DNA of 64,000 bases, taken from Chloranthus sessilifolius. Lineage: Eukaryota; Streptophyta; Magnoliopsida; Chloranthales; Chloranthaceae. The stretch covers positions 17,388,088-17,452,087 of the forward strand of contig CM037593.1 in assembly GCA_021018995.1 (NCBI GenBank). The letters are read 5' to 3'. The notes below the pieces were generated by a model. That model ran no database searches, was not told the DNA's origin, and worked only from the letters and a program-made list of their open reading frames with translations. Positions within the stretch are counted from its first letter, which is position 1. Every line of letters begins with the position of its first letter. Position numbers and translations under genes: made by a program. Positions 33,600-45,499 of the stretch are shown one piece after another.

Positions 33600-34175
33600 A
33601 AAAGCTCAAAAATATTTCCAAGCTCGGCCCGACTCGATAGGGGCCGGGCTTGGGTTGAGTACATCGCAGCCCGAGTTAAGCCTGGCCCGACTCGATAGGG
33701 CCCGGGTAGGTTAGGGCCAAGTTAAACCCCAGCTCGGCCCTAATTTGGCCCATTGAGTGCCCTAGGTGAACTTCAATAAGTGATTTGTATTTCAAAGTTA
33801 AATATACATACCATCTGTTTATTATTTTACTAAAATACTTAGATTCATAAATTTTTCTTTATATAAGTGAATAGTGAAGTGATTTTGGCCCAGCCTGCCT
33901 CGATTAGTAAGCTGGACCAGGTATGGGCTAGTCCCAACAACTCGATTAAAATTTGCCCATTTAAGCCTGACCTAAATTTCGCAGACCACGTTACATGATT
34001 TATTTTAGGTAGAAACTGTCAGGCAACCCCTGCCCGGCCAGGCTTGACCTACAATGGGCTGGGTATGGGCAAACGTAATGTAAGCCCTATTAATAAATGG
34101 GCTACCCGAATTGGGCTGGATATAGGCTGGCTTGAAAAGGTGCGATTATAATTGGCCCGTTAAGACCCTGCTAGA
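33600..34175. repeat. GGCCCGACTCG-rich repeat remnant
   Basis: Reiterated aagctcggcccgactcgata / gggccgggcttgggtt / cctggcccgactcgata modules, GC-rich against the background, resembling hAT-type non-autonomous elements that start with TAGGGxTG. The ends are not resolved. Confidence 0.5.
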
Positions 34176-34929
34176 GAGCAAGGTGCTCATTGCTCAACCA
34201 ACCAGGAACCCGAAAATGAAAAATTACATTTAGCATAGGGTGGATTACCCAGCCAGGTCCCAACTCTTTCTAATCTACCCATCGGGGTCCCAACTGCATG
34301 AAATGACTTAGCAGGGTCTTGACCCTAAACTTTCTTTTAATATTTACCTGACAAAGGTCTGAAAATTCTGCACTTGTCATTTTTGTTTTGTTAAGTTAAA
34401 CTTTAGAGGACCAAAATACCCTAACATAAATCTATTAAAATACCCATCCTTTCATAACTATCAAAGAAGGCTGGTGTTTTCTCTTCTCTTCTTCTTTTTC
34501 CTGTAAAGATAACATCTTCTCTTCATCTTGTTCTTGTAAAGGGAGTATTTTGTAGCACAAAAAAACTCGACGCTACTTGTTGTTTCATTTTTTGAACTCT
34601 ATAACAACATTCAGGTTTGTCTGGGTAGCTCTTGTTTTGAAAATATGAATCTTCTTTAAATCAATAAAGGACCCTTAAGACAATAAACAGAGATCGGCAA
34701 ACCCTCATCTCTTATCGCTGATTTTTATGAACATTGAAAGCATTAGGATCTCTTATAGGCCCCACCCCCCCTCTCTTCGCTTCATCTTCTTCTCTGCTGA
34801 CAAAGCAACAGGGAGAAGTCTGTTGCTACCGTCTCTGCAAACCTTCAAATCTACCGACGTTTCATCTTCTTCTGATCACATTCATCTAAACTTTTTTATG
34901 TGTACATCTCCAGCCGTCCGATAAACTTA

Positions 34930-35110
34930 TAAGAGCAACTCATAAAACACTGTTGTAGTAATGCTGTCCTAAATGATCAACTTTTGTTATAATGAATGAC
35001 TTGTTTGAGTTATATACAAATATAGTAATATTGCCTTAAATGCTAAATCTTTGTTTTAATGAATGGTTTGCTTGAGGTAGATAGAAATATAGTAATATTG
35101 TCCTAAATGC
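34930..35110. repeat. Leader tandem repeats of copy A (about 66 bp)
   Basis: Units like agtaatattgccttaaatgct...tttgttttaatgaatg.cttg, two to three copies. Matching units occur at 57720-57960 in copy B. Confidence 0.7.
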
Positions 35111-35214
35111 ATAACCTTTGTATTATTGAAGGGTTTATTTTTAGAGATAATTATTGACCGGGGACCCAACTACCGCCCTATTTACCCTATTTATAGGGGA
35201 CACATATAAGATTA

Positions 35215-35280
35215 TTTCCGTCTCATATAAGATCATTTCAGTCTCATATAAGATTATTTCCGTCTCATATAAGACATTTT
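35215..35280. repeat. 20-bp tandem repeat in copy A leader
   Basis: tctcatataagatcatttc(c/a)g-type units repeated about three times. The equivalent of copy B (58330-58370) has fewer. Confidence 0.8.
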
Positions 35281-37236
35281 CCATCCTATACTTTGTCACT
35301 CACGGCAAACTGTTAATGCCATTAATTTTTGGAAAAATGACAGTTAATATTATAAAAATTTATTTATTATTATAAGTATATTTATTAATTTTTTGTATGA
35401 ATTATATTAGGTCTGTTATAAGACTGTCGTAGTCTTTAAAGAGACAATATTTGTCTAAGACCGATCTTGTGGCTGAATTTACTCATGGTAAATTATAAAT
35501 GCTTTTTAAAAAAAAAAAATTTCTAGCACATGTTCATAAATTAATTATAATATAATGTCATAAATTATACACAGGAGGATAAAATTACATATTCTACCCT
35601 TAGGGTCTCCACTCTTATACCTGTTTTATCGCCTATGGAGCTTGAAGCTTTTAATTCAAATGTAGTGAAGTCTCTTCTTCGTCTAATAGATATTCTTATA
35701 ATCTACGAGCTGATGTATATATTAATAAAAAAATTTTGATTATGACTCTGAGAGGTTCTCTATTGACAGGTGTACTGTTGGTTTTCCCTTGCTAGAAATG
35801 TCTGTTTTACTTGGTTTTAAGCATATTAGAATTATCCCTGAAACTATGGGGGAAGTCTGAATGTCGAATATGAAGTCATTAATTTATTTTGTATGAAATA
35901 TTTTAGTCGGATAGGGAGTATTAGTGTTGGTGAAATAGAAAAGACAGTGATTGTTGCTAGTATAGAGAAAGAGAGTCGATTTTACTCGTCTTACCTTATT
36001 ACATATTCTTAGGACATTCATGATACCGAATAACTCTAAGACAATTGAAGAGACCTACGTAAGATTAGTCTATAATATTGAGTACTTTAATAGAATTGCA
36101 TGAGGACGGGTTACTCATACATGTTTGTTAAACTTTCTTTGATCTGCCGCTTTAAATTTTAAGAGGAGTGGCGTGTATATACCATTCTTGATGGATGTAC
36201 CTTTACATTGCAGGTTAGTCATTGTCTTTGCGAATGTTATTCATTTATACACCGTTTACCGCATAATACACATAGTCTCTAACAAATCTTTAATTTATGA
36301 TTTATTTTATATTTGGGTATATGAGCACTTCCCGATCATAGCACTGACTTTAATTATCGATGATTTTTCAAGATACACGAAGTATACCTCAGTAAAAAGT
36401 CATTATTGAAAGCATTATCTTACGGAGCTTAATAATTCTAAGGTATTATTTGTGTCAACCTCAACCAATTACATTTTATAGCTATGAATAAATGAAGAAG
36501 TTGATTCTCCTGATAACTTTGTCTCACCCTCCTGGTAACATATCCACAGATAATTTCAAATTTTGAATTCATTGATCGTGAATTATAAGAAGATATGATC
36601 TAGGATGAGATTAACGATTATGTTGGTTACAAATTCAATCGTCTTCAACTCCTAGAAATGTCTTCCAAAGAACAAAGTAGTCGCATCACAACATTAGAGA
36701 AGTCTAACAATAAACTTATTCATCAAGTGCGAAGCCAGAAGAAGTTAAGCAGTGATCTAAGAAAGAGCCTAAAATTGTTAAAGTTGGAGATAACAAATTT
36801 GAAGGTAGGCTACTTAATGGAAATTATTATTATTTGTTACAATGCCTTTAAAATATAACTGATAAGTTAATGTTGTAAAACAAGGCCAACGTAAAGAGTT
36901 TGATTTTAAATCCTCTCCCAGTCGCAATAAAGATGCAAAAAGAAGAAATAGTTTTACTAAAAAGAATGACTCCCAAAATATAAGTCCTCCAACTAACCCA
37001 CCGAGGAATAGTAAAGTGAAAGGTAAGGGAAAAATATAAGTCACTCGAGATAGTGACGTGAAATACAAGGGAAAAGTGTAAATCCATCGAAATAGTGATG
37101 TGAAAGGCAAGGAAAAAGTGCATGTCCCTCGGGATACCTGTAAACGAAATAAGGCTAGTCAAAATACACGTATGCCCATGAAATTAGAGTCGATCACCAT
37201 TGACCCTCGTACTGATGGAACGAGTCGTGTTTCTAA

Positions 37237-37476
37237 GGCTGCGTTTGGGTTAGCTCTTTTGGGGCAAAGAGCAGCTCTGTCACTTTTTGGTTTCAGAAGA
37301 GAACTACTTTTACATTTGCTAACATAACGCCTTACCTCATTTGCTATGGCAGGGAGCTGTTTTAAGTGATAAAACTGTTCTATGGTTGCTCTATCCCAGA
37401 GCAGATTTTATCTACTCTAATAGAGAGTAGACAGAGAGCTGCTTTTGCTCTTATAAGAGCTAACCCAAACACAGCC
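37237..37476. mobile_element. PIF/Harbinger (Tourist-type) MITE, 240 bp
   Basis: Terminal inverted repeats GGCTGCGTTTGGGTTAGCTC and its near-exact complement GAGCTAACCCAAACACAGCC, flanked by TAA (37234-37236 and 37477-37479). Copy B at about 60345 shows the empty site cttctaagataatcaatgat, which confirms the insertion and its TSD. Confidence 0.95.
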
Positions 37477-39946
37477 TAAGATAATAAATAATAGAGAGAG
37501 GAACAGTGAAGAAATATTTGTAGAAGATTAGAGAGCAAATTACCTTGTAAATCATTCGAAGGCAATAAGGATGATCATCTGATGCATACGTTCTCAAAGG
37601 AAGATGATGGGGAATTGCTAATGTAGATGAGAAGAGCAGATGTCTTTCGTTGTTTTTACGGATGAGATGGTGCAAATTTTCGAGATGCTAGTCAATCAAA
37701 CGTCCATGAAACAAGATGATGAGAGACAATTTATCGGGGAGATGAGAAGAGAATTTATAGTGAAAACCAAAGTTGCATCAACACCTGATAACAATAAAAA
37801 AGAACCCTTTGGGAAAAGTAAAACAAAGTCGGTGGGCATAATGGATACTTATAAGCGAGTGTGGGCTAGTTTAAGAGGTTGAGTTACTTTGTAAACTATA
37901 TCGGTAAATAATTTTGAGGGTTCTTCGCAAACCCCATTTCCACCGAAGATTTCAACATGCCATTCAACTCCACAAGGTCAATCTTCCGAATGTCCATTCT
38001 CAAACACATGTACCTCCATAGTGGGTAATAAATGAACCCTCAAAAGCAACTCCGGAGAAGAAGGAAAGGTGATCTCTGCAAATGCTGAAATTAATAATTT
38101 TTATATTTTTAAGAGTATAAGTTTCCAACGTATTTAATCGTAGGACATACCTATAGGAAAGATCGCAGAGAAGAAGGACTAGTATTAAATCTACAACCAA
38201 GAGACCACTTCAAAGGGTGCGCTGAAGGTGAATGGTCAATTAGCTAACGTAAATGTTCAAACAGATATATGTTAAATTTAGTTAAATATTTGTTAATTTG
38301 TATGTGTGGTCTATCCACAGAAGGACTACGACGGATTCCAATGGCCTATGAAGCCACTAACACAGAATGATAAATATGATATAGATAAAACTCTTAATGA
38401 TGGCCCCGTGGAGTATAGTTTTTCCCCTTTGAAAGTTATTAAGTTAGTTAATGTAATTTAATTCTTCTCTTAACAACTTATGTGACTTTACGGACATGAG
38501 ATTCACGTGACCGATAGACTGTACATCACGGTGAAGAACTTGTTCTCAGTTTATGGTACTAACTGGCTTGACTGTGAGGTAAGACCAATATTTTAAAAGG
38601 CACACATGCTTATATTCATAGACTCATCCATTCGATATCCATAAGTCGTTTGATGTCAGTCAGCATGATGATCCTATTTTTATTATAATACAAATCTCTA
38701 TTGTATGATATCCATTAGGGTGATATAAGACTTTATTTTGTAGGCAATTAATGCATACTTTATTTTGATGAAGAAATGAGAGAACGATCGTAAATTTTTT
38801 TTTATAAAGAGTCATTTCTTCTTAACTTATTTTATCGTAAGAGTCTAATTTTTTATTTTCACTTTCTATAATTTATAATTATCTCTTAAACCCATTTTAT
38901 ATTTTGTTTAGACGAAATTGATTGAATCGTTAGCGAAAGATAAAGCCGATACAAATAAAAACTTTATCGCTTAGACTTCACTCCAGGCACTAGGATATAA
39001 AATAAACAAATGTGACAAGGTATTTGAATAAATTTTAGGTGTTTCCTTCGTACTTGTACTATTGTTAGAGTTTACAACTCATCCCCTATAACATAGCGTC
39101 ACTTAACAGGTTTACCTTACGGTGAATAAAGATTATCACTGATCTTTGTTCATATTATACATAAAGGAGAGAAAAGTTGAGTATTTAGACTCGTCTAGTA
39201 GACAAAGTGATATTGTTCATTGTTCAGACATGATAAACATATTGGTATGTATATCATTCAACTCTAGATCTTTATTGTTATATATCAACTTAATAAAATC
39301 TAAATATTCGTAAATGCAGAAAAACATTCTTTTTAAGATCCTAGCTCAACAATGCGACGACAATATCGACGTCAGAGATTAGCCGTTTACTAGATCGCTT
39401 GCTATCTTGCATTAACCAAATTACTTTCATTACGGAGTCTTTATGATAAAGTACAGTGACTACACATCACATGGGCTTAGTTTTGATTTTAATCAATGTC
39501 ACATGCCTTACTTTAGAGATAAGATTGTGCTAGAGTTACTTAGAGGAGAAACTAAACCTTGAAAATTTTTGGTATAAAATGATCCTGTCTTTTATATCAT
39601 ATGATGCTATTCTCTTAGTACATCAAACGGGCAGTAGTATATCAATATGTTCATCAATAATGCAATGTAATTTTTGGAACTGAAGTATGAGTTCTTAAGA
39701 CTTTATTGGACTTGCACTGTCATGTAGCATTTCTAAGTTTATTCTTTTCTGTAAAGTATTCTTAAATTAAATTACACTTCTACTGCCATTTACCATTATC
39801 ACATTTATTCTATTGTATATTTAATTTAGTGGTAATTGTATCTAAACTCTTTATACAGAAAAGCTGAAATGGGCGTCTATTTTGGTTGTGGAATGCGTGG
39901 ACATTAGATTAAAGATTATCCGTAATAGAAGATCGTTGATGAAAAG

Positions 39947-40369
39947 GGTGCACCCTTATGTAACTGTCGAAAACCAGCAGTGCTTCGGGTTTCAAACTCT
40001 AATAAGAATCCCGACCGTAAATATTATAATTGTTACCATTGTGGGTTCTTTAGATGGGAGGACGAATGTTCAGGATTCGTAAATTAGAATGTCGGGAACG
40101 ATGAAACGATTTACTTGGACGATGCTCGTCCTCTTTGCTACTGTCAGAAGCAATCAACATTGCGAGTTTCAAACTCTCTCAAGAATCTCGAGCGTAAGTA
40201 CTTTACTTGTTATCAATGTTTGTACTTTAGCTGGTTCGACAAAAGTTCTTTAACCTCGGCGTTGAAATTGAAGAACATTGAAACGGACGACTTAAAAGTA
40301 AAAGTGACGATAGAGATTGAAGAGCTCGCCAAAAAATTTGAGGTGACTACGTCGATAAACAATAAATGA
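39947..40369 (+). pseudogene. Double GRF zinc-finger region of gene A
   Basis: Finger 1 (about 39947-40070): PLCNCRKPAVLRVSNSNKN, then DRKYYNCYHCGFFRWEDE. Finger 2 (about 40125-40240): PLCYCQKQSTLRVSNSLKN, then ERKYFTCYQCLYFSWFD. Both keep C-x-C...C-x2-C with the aromatic FFxW-like tail of GRF domains, which bind single-stranded DNA in other proteins. A single TAG stop separates them (about 40083). The tail KVKVTIEIEELAKKFEV is helical and ends at 40367-40369. Whether it is the last exon of gene A or a separate gene is inference from position. Confidence 0.75.
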
Positions 40370-40399
40370 AAAGGAAGCCTTCCTTGATTTAGGATTATT

Positions 40400-40770
40400 T
40401 ACATATTTTGGTTAGCTTTATTTATAATTGTTTAATAATTTTACGTTGTTACAAGCGAAGCATCGAAGTATTTTTAATTTCTCCAAAGTTATTTATAAAA
40501 GTAAATATAGTCTACTCCCATATTGTTGTAAAAGTGCATATTACTCTATAATTTGTTACATTCTATTCGACTACTTTGGATATAGATGCAACGAATGTGA
40601 CAGATGAGATGAGTGTACTTATCTAAATAGTTTGGTTAGCTTTTTCTATGATTATCTAAAAAGATTGTGCTGTTACAAGCGAAGTAGCCAAGTATGTTTA
40701 ATTTTTTAGATGTTATTTCTAGTCTACTAACAGAAGCCGATGTATATTATCATGCATATATATATCTGTG
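40400..40770. repeat. Diverged 225-bp direct duplication downstream of gene A
   Basis: ttttggttagctttatttataattgttta..gttacaagcgaagcatcgaagtat near 40409 recurs near 40630 as agtttggttagctttttctatg..gttacaagcgaagtagccaagtat. Confidence 0.75.
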
Positions 40771-40789
40771 TGAGAATCAGGGAATGCTC

Positions 40790-42100
40790 TTTCAATTTGG
40801 TTATCAGACTATAACATAACTGATCTCATTGACTGTCAGTTTTGGAGCCTATCGGACTCATAGGAGTCTTCGTTGGACTTATAAGAGTTAGTAAATGACA
40901 CATATCAGACCCAGTCATGTAAAATCCCCATTTATTAGTGCTCTGGTGAGTATAACATGACTCTCACACGACTGAGTATCAGATTTAGAGCCTACATGAC
41001 TCACATGAGTCTTCCTTGGACTTATAAGAGTCAGTAAATGACTCATATTAAACTTAGTCATATAAAAAGCTTATTGGTACGTCACTATTATCATATTATA
41101 ATATGTCTGATCTCATTAACTATCAGATCTGGAGTCTATAGAACTCACATGAGTCTTCTTTGGACTTATAGGAGTCAGTAAATGACTCATATCAGACCCA
41201 ATTGTGGAAAATCCCCACTTGTCAGTACTCTGGTGAGTTTAACATGACTCTCACGTAACTGAGTATCAGATTTGGAGCCTATAAGACTCATATGAGCCTT
41301 CCTTGAACTTATAAGAGTCAGTAAATGAATCATATCAGACCCGGTCATGCAAAAAGCTTATTGGTACGTCACTGTTATCAAACTATAACATGACTGATCT
41401 CATTGGCTGTCAATTTTGGAGCCTACAAGACTCACAGGAGTCTTCGTTAGACTTATAAGAGTCAGTAAATGACTCATACCAGACCCAATCATACAAAATC
41501 CTCATTTGTCAGTGCCCTAGTGAGTATAACGTGACTCTCACACGACTGAGTATCAGATTTGGAGCCTACACGACTCACATGAGTCTTTCTTGGACTAATA
41601 AGAGTCAGTAAATGACTCATATCAGACCCACTCATGTAAAAAGCCTATTGGTACGTTACTGTTATCAGACTATAACATAACTGATCTCATTGACTATAAG
41701 ATCTGGAGCATACAAGATTCACACGAGTCTTCCTTAGACTTATAAGAGTCAGTAAATGACTCATATCAGACCCAATCATGCAAAATTCCCATTTATCTGT
41801 TTCTATTCTCTCACGTGACTGAGTATCAAATTTGGAGCCTACATGACTTACATGAGTCTTTCCTGGACTTATAAGAGTCAATAAATGACCCATATGTGAC
41901 CTAGTCATGCAAAAAGCCTATTAGTACGTCACTGTTATTAGACTATAGCATGATTGATTTCATTGAGTATCAGATCTGGAACCTACATGACTCACATGAT
42001 CTTCCTTAAACTTATAAGAGTCAGTAAATGACACATATTAGACTCAGTTATACAAAATCTTCATTATGCAAGATCTTCATTTATTTATTTCTGGTGAGTA
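40790..42100. repeat. Satellite-like array, about 287-bp unit (left part)
   Basis: The landmark tgatctcatt recurs at about 40821, 41108, 41395, 41682 and (diverged) 41954. Each unit holds two related half-units of about 143 bp with ggagcct..a..gactcacatgagtctt and gtaaatgactcatatcagaccca. The array continues after the solo LTR. Confidence 0.9.
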
Positions 42101-42104
42101 TAAC

Positions 42105-44663
42105 TGTAATATCTCAAAAAATTGACCAATTGACTTTGACCTCGGGATCCGTGCCCAACTAGTCATGGGTTTGACCAAGTGATGGTCAAAAAATTGAGTT
42201 CATGAAGTTATGTAATAATGTGAGATTAGAATAACCAAAGTGTAGAGTATGGTGTTATGTTGCAGTCACATACACCTATCTTTGGTGTATGTGTTTAACA
42301 CACAAGAAGGAGAGAGAATAAAAGGGTTTTAATAACCCTAGTGTCTTTTGCTTTGATTATTGGAGAGAGAGTTAAGAGGAGAGAGAGAGGAGTAAAGAGG
42401 AGTTATTGAGGAGGAAGTGGATGCAAATCAAGAGGAGCTTAGAGCATTCATTGACGGATTCAAAGCGGTTGGGATCTCGAAGCAAATGATGGAGCCCTAG
42501 CCATCAAACCCAACAAATAAATCCCTTGAGGGAATTCTTGAGGTGAGTTTCAAATTGAAGTTAATGCATAGATTGCAGATGTTTAAATTCAATCAAATAT
42601 GCTTAAAAGGGTAGATTAAAAGAATAGAAAAAGAAAGGAGAAAGATTTGGAAGAACAGCTGAAAGGGGGCTGAATCTGGCCAAATCGATTAATCGAAATT
42701 GAGACTCGATTAATCGATTTTGGCCAAGAAGTTGAAAAGTCATGAGAGCCCGATTTCGATTAATCGAATTGGATTTCGATTAATCGATTTGGATCTCGAT
42801 TAATCGATTTGGAAATCGACTAATCGACTGGGTACCTCCAGTGGCTGGAGAAATCGACTAATCGAGTTTGAAAATCGATTAATCGATTTTGGATTTCGAT
42901 TAATCGATTTGGGATCGACTAATCAATTTTAGAAATTCAACCACTCGATTTAAGAATCGGCTGCTTTATGTTGGAGGCTTCGATTAATCGATTTGGGATC
43001 GATTAATCGAATTTGAATCTTGATTAATCGATTAATCGATTTGGGTTTCGATTAATCGATTTTGGTAATCGATTAATCGAATTATATTTTGATTAATCAA
43101 TTTTGGGAATCGATTAATTGACTTTGATAGTTTTGCTTAACTTTCTAAGTTTTCTTTGATATTCATGGAGGGTCCAAGACCTTCTTCATTACATCTTTAA
43201 TGATGTGTTGCATGTATTGTAATGTACCATAGGTGGTACGTGTAAAAGCGAGCACAAGGAGCCGCGTGGGACCTTGATGCTTGGACCATCAGAAACTTGA
43301 GGTAAGGAACACCTTGAACATGTACTTTAATTTCAATAGCATGTATGTAGTGATATAATTATCAAATTGAAGTTGTTTTAAATTGTGACAAGCTTTGTGA
43401 AAATGGGTGCGTGTGTGACACCAAGAATGTGATAAAGGCATCAGTGTGATGTAAGTAATTAAGGGCAAGTAATCTAATGAGATTGAGACATCCCAAGGGG
43501 ATGAGAAAGTAATAAAGGCATCAGGTGTGATGCGGGTATGTATACATCCCCGGGATGTATACATAGGATTGAATAATTACTGTTGAGGCCTAACTGATAT
43601 AAGATAGCACATTTATACGGTGAACAATTATATGTAAAGCACATATTATTTTTGTTATTTGAGGTTTGATAGGATACCCCACCGATATGGCGGGATACCC
43701 ATGACTGACGCGGCAGGATATCCGTGACCGGTACGGTGGCAAATCCGTACACCAGTACGGAGGTTTATCCGTAACCGTAAGTACATCCCAGGGATGTTGT
43801 GTGATATTTAACCCCGCCGCCTAGTGAGAAAGGGGCTTGGGTCGTATTCTCAGGGAATACATTTTTACAACTGTCTAATTAGATGACGATGAAGGGTATT
43901 TCATCGGGGCTCGATGATATATTGCTTGGGGATTACTTAAGTTGAAGATTTAAGTTTTGCTTTAGGCTTGTCCAGTGTCATTCATGATAAATCAACAGTA
44001 AAGTAAGACATGCTAACTACCAGTAAACTCGAATGCAATTCATTAGATTTAAATTGTTTTTCTTTTAAAAGCATAGACACATCATGCTTAGAGTATCATG
44101 GAATATATGTGAGTTTTAACTTATATGTTCATTGTGTTTGTTCTCTATTGAGCTAGGATGTAGCTCACCCCTTTAGACTATACGTCGCAGGTCCATTGAT
44201 AGCAGCTGTAGAGGCTTCGGGAGACGTGGATCCGGGTGATTCGGATTACGTGCTTGGAGACGAGTTGGAGCCTCTGCCTGAGGACTTCTTCTAGAGGACT
44301 CTGCTGTGTACTTTGACAGAGAGTAGTTTTGAGAGCTAGTTGTGCGACTTGGTATGTCAAGCCTTTATTTTTGATAAACATGTAATTAAATTGAATTATT
44401 CTTTTGGCGAACCATCTGGGGTGATCAGTTTATCACCGATGGTTCGGGTCGGTTCTCTGTTCATGCAGTGGCATGAAAGTAGAACTGTCTTTTGCATATG
44501 CCAGTTTGGGCATATTAATTGTTTCCGCTTTAACAAATTTTTTTTGCTTTAATTATTTAATTTGTGCTTGATATACCAATGTTCCGTGCACAGTTTTGGG
44601 GCATTGTCTGGAGGATCGTGCTGATGGCACGGGTTTCGAGGTGCCGAAATTCGGGCTGTCACA
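42105..44663 (+). mobile_element. Solo LTR with TCGATTAATCGA array, 2559 bp
   Basis: TG...CA ends (tgtaatatctc ... cgggctgtcaca). Flanks ATAAC (42100-42104) and ATAGC (44664-44668) differ at one base. The satellite unit reads through across the insertion (gagtataac|atgactct). It is the same family as 61212-63697, in the opposite orientation. It contains the palindrome array (42680-43130) and a 25-bp-type repeat at 43669-43785 (gatatccgtgaccggtacgg). ORFs inside it (43289-44552) are not supported. Confidence 0.92.
42680..43130. repeat. Dispersed palindrome array TCGATTAATCGA in LTR
   Basis: About twenty exact or near-exact copies of the 12-bp palindrome tcgattaatcga, flanked by ttt/aaa/gg and spaced 5-30 bp apart, with a non-repeat spacer at about 42945-42980. 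Confidence 0.95.
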
Positions 44664-45040
44664 ATAGCATGACTCTTACGCGATTGAGTATCAAAATTGG
44701 AGCCTAGATAACTCTCATGAGTCTTTCTTAAACTTATAAGAGTTAATAAATGACTCATATGTGACCCAGTCATGCAAAAAGCCTATTGGTACATTACTGT
44801 TATCTGATTAGAATATGACCGATCTCATTGACTATCAGATTTGGAGCCTATAGGACTCACATGAGTCTTCCTTAGACTTATAAGAGTCAGTAAATGACTC
44901 ATATTAGACCCAATTATGTAAAATCCTCATTCGTCAGTGCTCTGATGAGTATAACATGACTCTCACACGAGTATCAATTTTGGAGCTTACAGGACTAATA
45001 TGACAAGAGTCAATAAATAACTTATGTGACAGACTCATGC
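44664..45040. repeat. Satellite-like array, right part
   Basis: Continuation of the 287-bp array: cgattgagtatcaaaattgg, aataaatgactcatatgtga and ccgatctcattgactatcag repeat the left-hand pattern, then decay into gacaagagtcaataaataac. Confidence 0.85.
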
Positions 45041-45499
45041 ATAAACCTTCATTATATAACCAAGCATATTCCTCATTTGTCACTGACAATATTCAATTCT
45101 TGCAATACACAATCAGTACATCTAAGACATTCAATATCCACCAAAATTACCTGCATGTTCAAATTCGTTAATTAATAATGAGCCTATTAGACTGCATTAT
45201 CAATTTGATAAAAATATCTGCAACATCAATATCATAAGTACCTGCAATATGCATGCAGTGAAATATCTAAGACATTCAATATCTATTCATAAATACCTAC
45301 ATTAATCAATTTAGCATCTCTTTCTGGCAAAATAACTCATAACAGAGATAATAGAGTCTAAAAATGTCTGCCATCCATAAATTCAGCATACAAATTCATA
45401 AAATCACAAACCACTGCCATCCACAAATTTACAATTTTAGCCTAGAATTTCACAATTTCACAAATCACTGTCATCCACAAACTCATCATACAAATCTAT
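45041..45499. other. Intergenic, short CA-rich repeats
   Basis: Reiterated ctaagacattcaatatcca and atccacaaattca / cacaaatcactgtcatccac modules. No gene seen. Confidence 0.5.

Larger units (their letters stand above)
34235..38640 (+). mobile_element. MULE copy A, segment homologous to copy B
   Basis: Homology to 57169-64000 begins abruptly at atagggtggattacccag in both and continues co-linearly through leader repeats, the accessory gene and its introns to at least 38640, where copy B leaves the window. Differences are a 240-bp PIF MITE in A, and a repeat array (57963-58236) and a solo LTR in B. The true right end of A was not found. Confidence 0.75.
35636..40369 (+). pseudogene. MULE accessory gene A: mobile-domain, coiled coil, Ulp1 (C48) protease, two GRF fingers
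   Basis: Exons inferred by comparison with copy B and from splice sites. 35636-36213: N-domain from ATG, frameshifted after about 32 codons. From 36311: YEHFPIIA, whose acceptor is AT instead of AG. 36550-36804: coiled coil (SSKEQSSRITTLEKSNNKL). 36885-37900: Lys-rich part (KGKEKVHVPRDTYKRNKAS), broken by a MITE. Protease exons: about 38495-38578 (YGTNWLDCE), 38744-38836 (AINAYFILMKK), 38912-39019, 39110-39244 (NKDYH then a stop where Trp is expected), 39320-39562 (YFHYGVFMIKYSD). The nucleophile Cys of the usual D-C-G is Tyr. GRF fingers follow. Such genes are thought to act as desumoylase-like factors in MULEs; this copy is dead. Confidence 0.8.

Noticed and set aside
35154-35375. ORF with repeated YKIISVS
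   Set aside because: Translation of a short tandem repeat in the MULE leader.
36814-37162. Minus-strand ORFs rich in LHFSLVFHVTI
   Set aside because: Shadow of the Lys-rich tandem repeats of gene A on plus; also seen at 60101-60376 for gene B.
41687-41908. ORFs sharing MTRSHMGHLLTLIS and MTGSHMSHLLTLIS (also 44549-44773)
   Set aside because: Readings of the 287-bp satellite; similarity reflects the DNA repeat, not a protein family.
42680-43130. Regularly spaced short palindromes suggesting a CRISPR array
   Set aside because: Spacing is irregular, repeats are 12 bp, there are no cas genes, and the array is inside a plant solo LTR.
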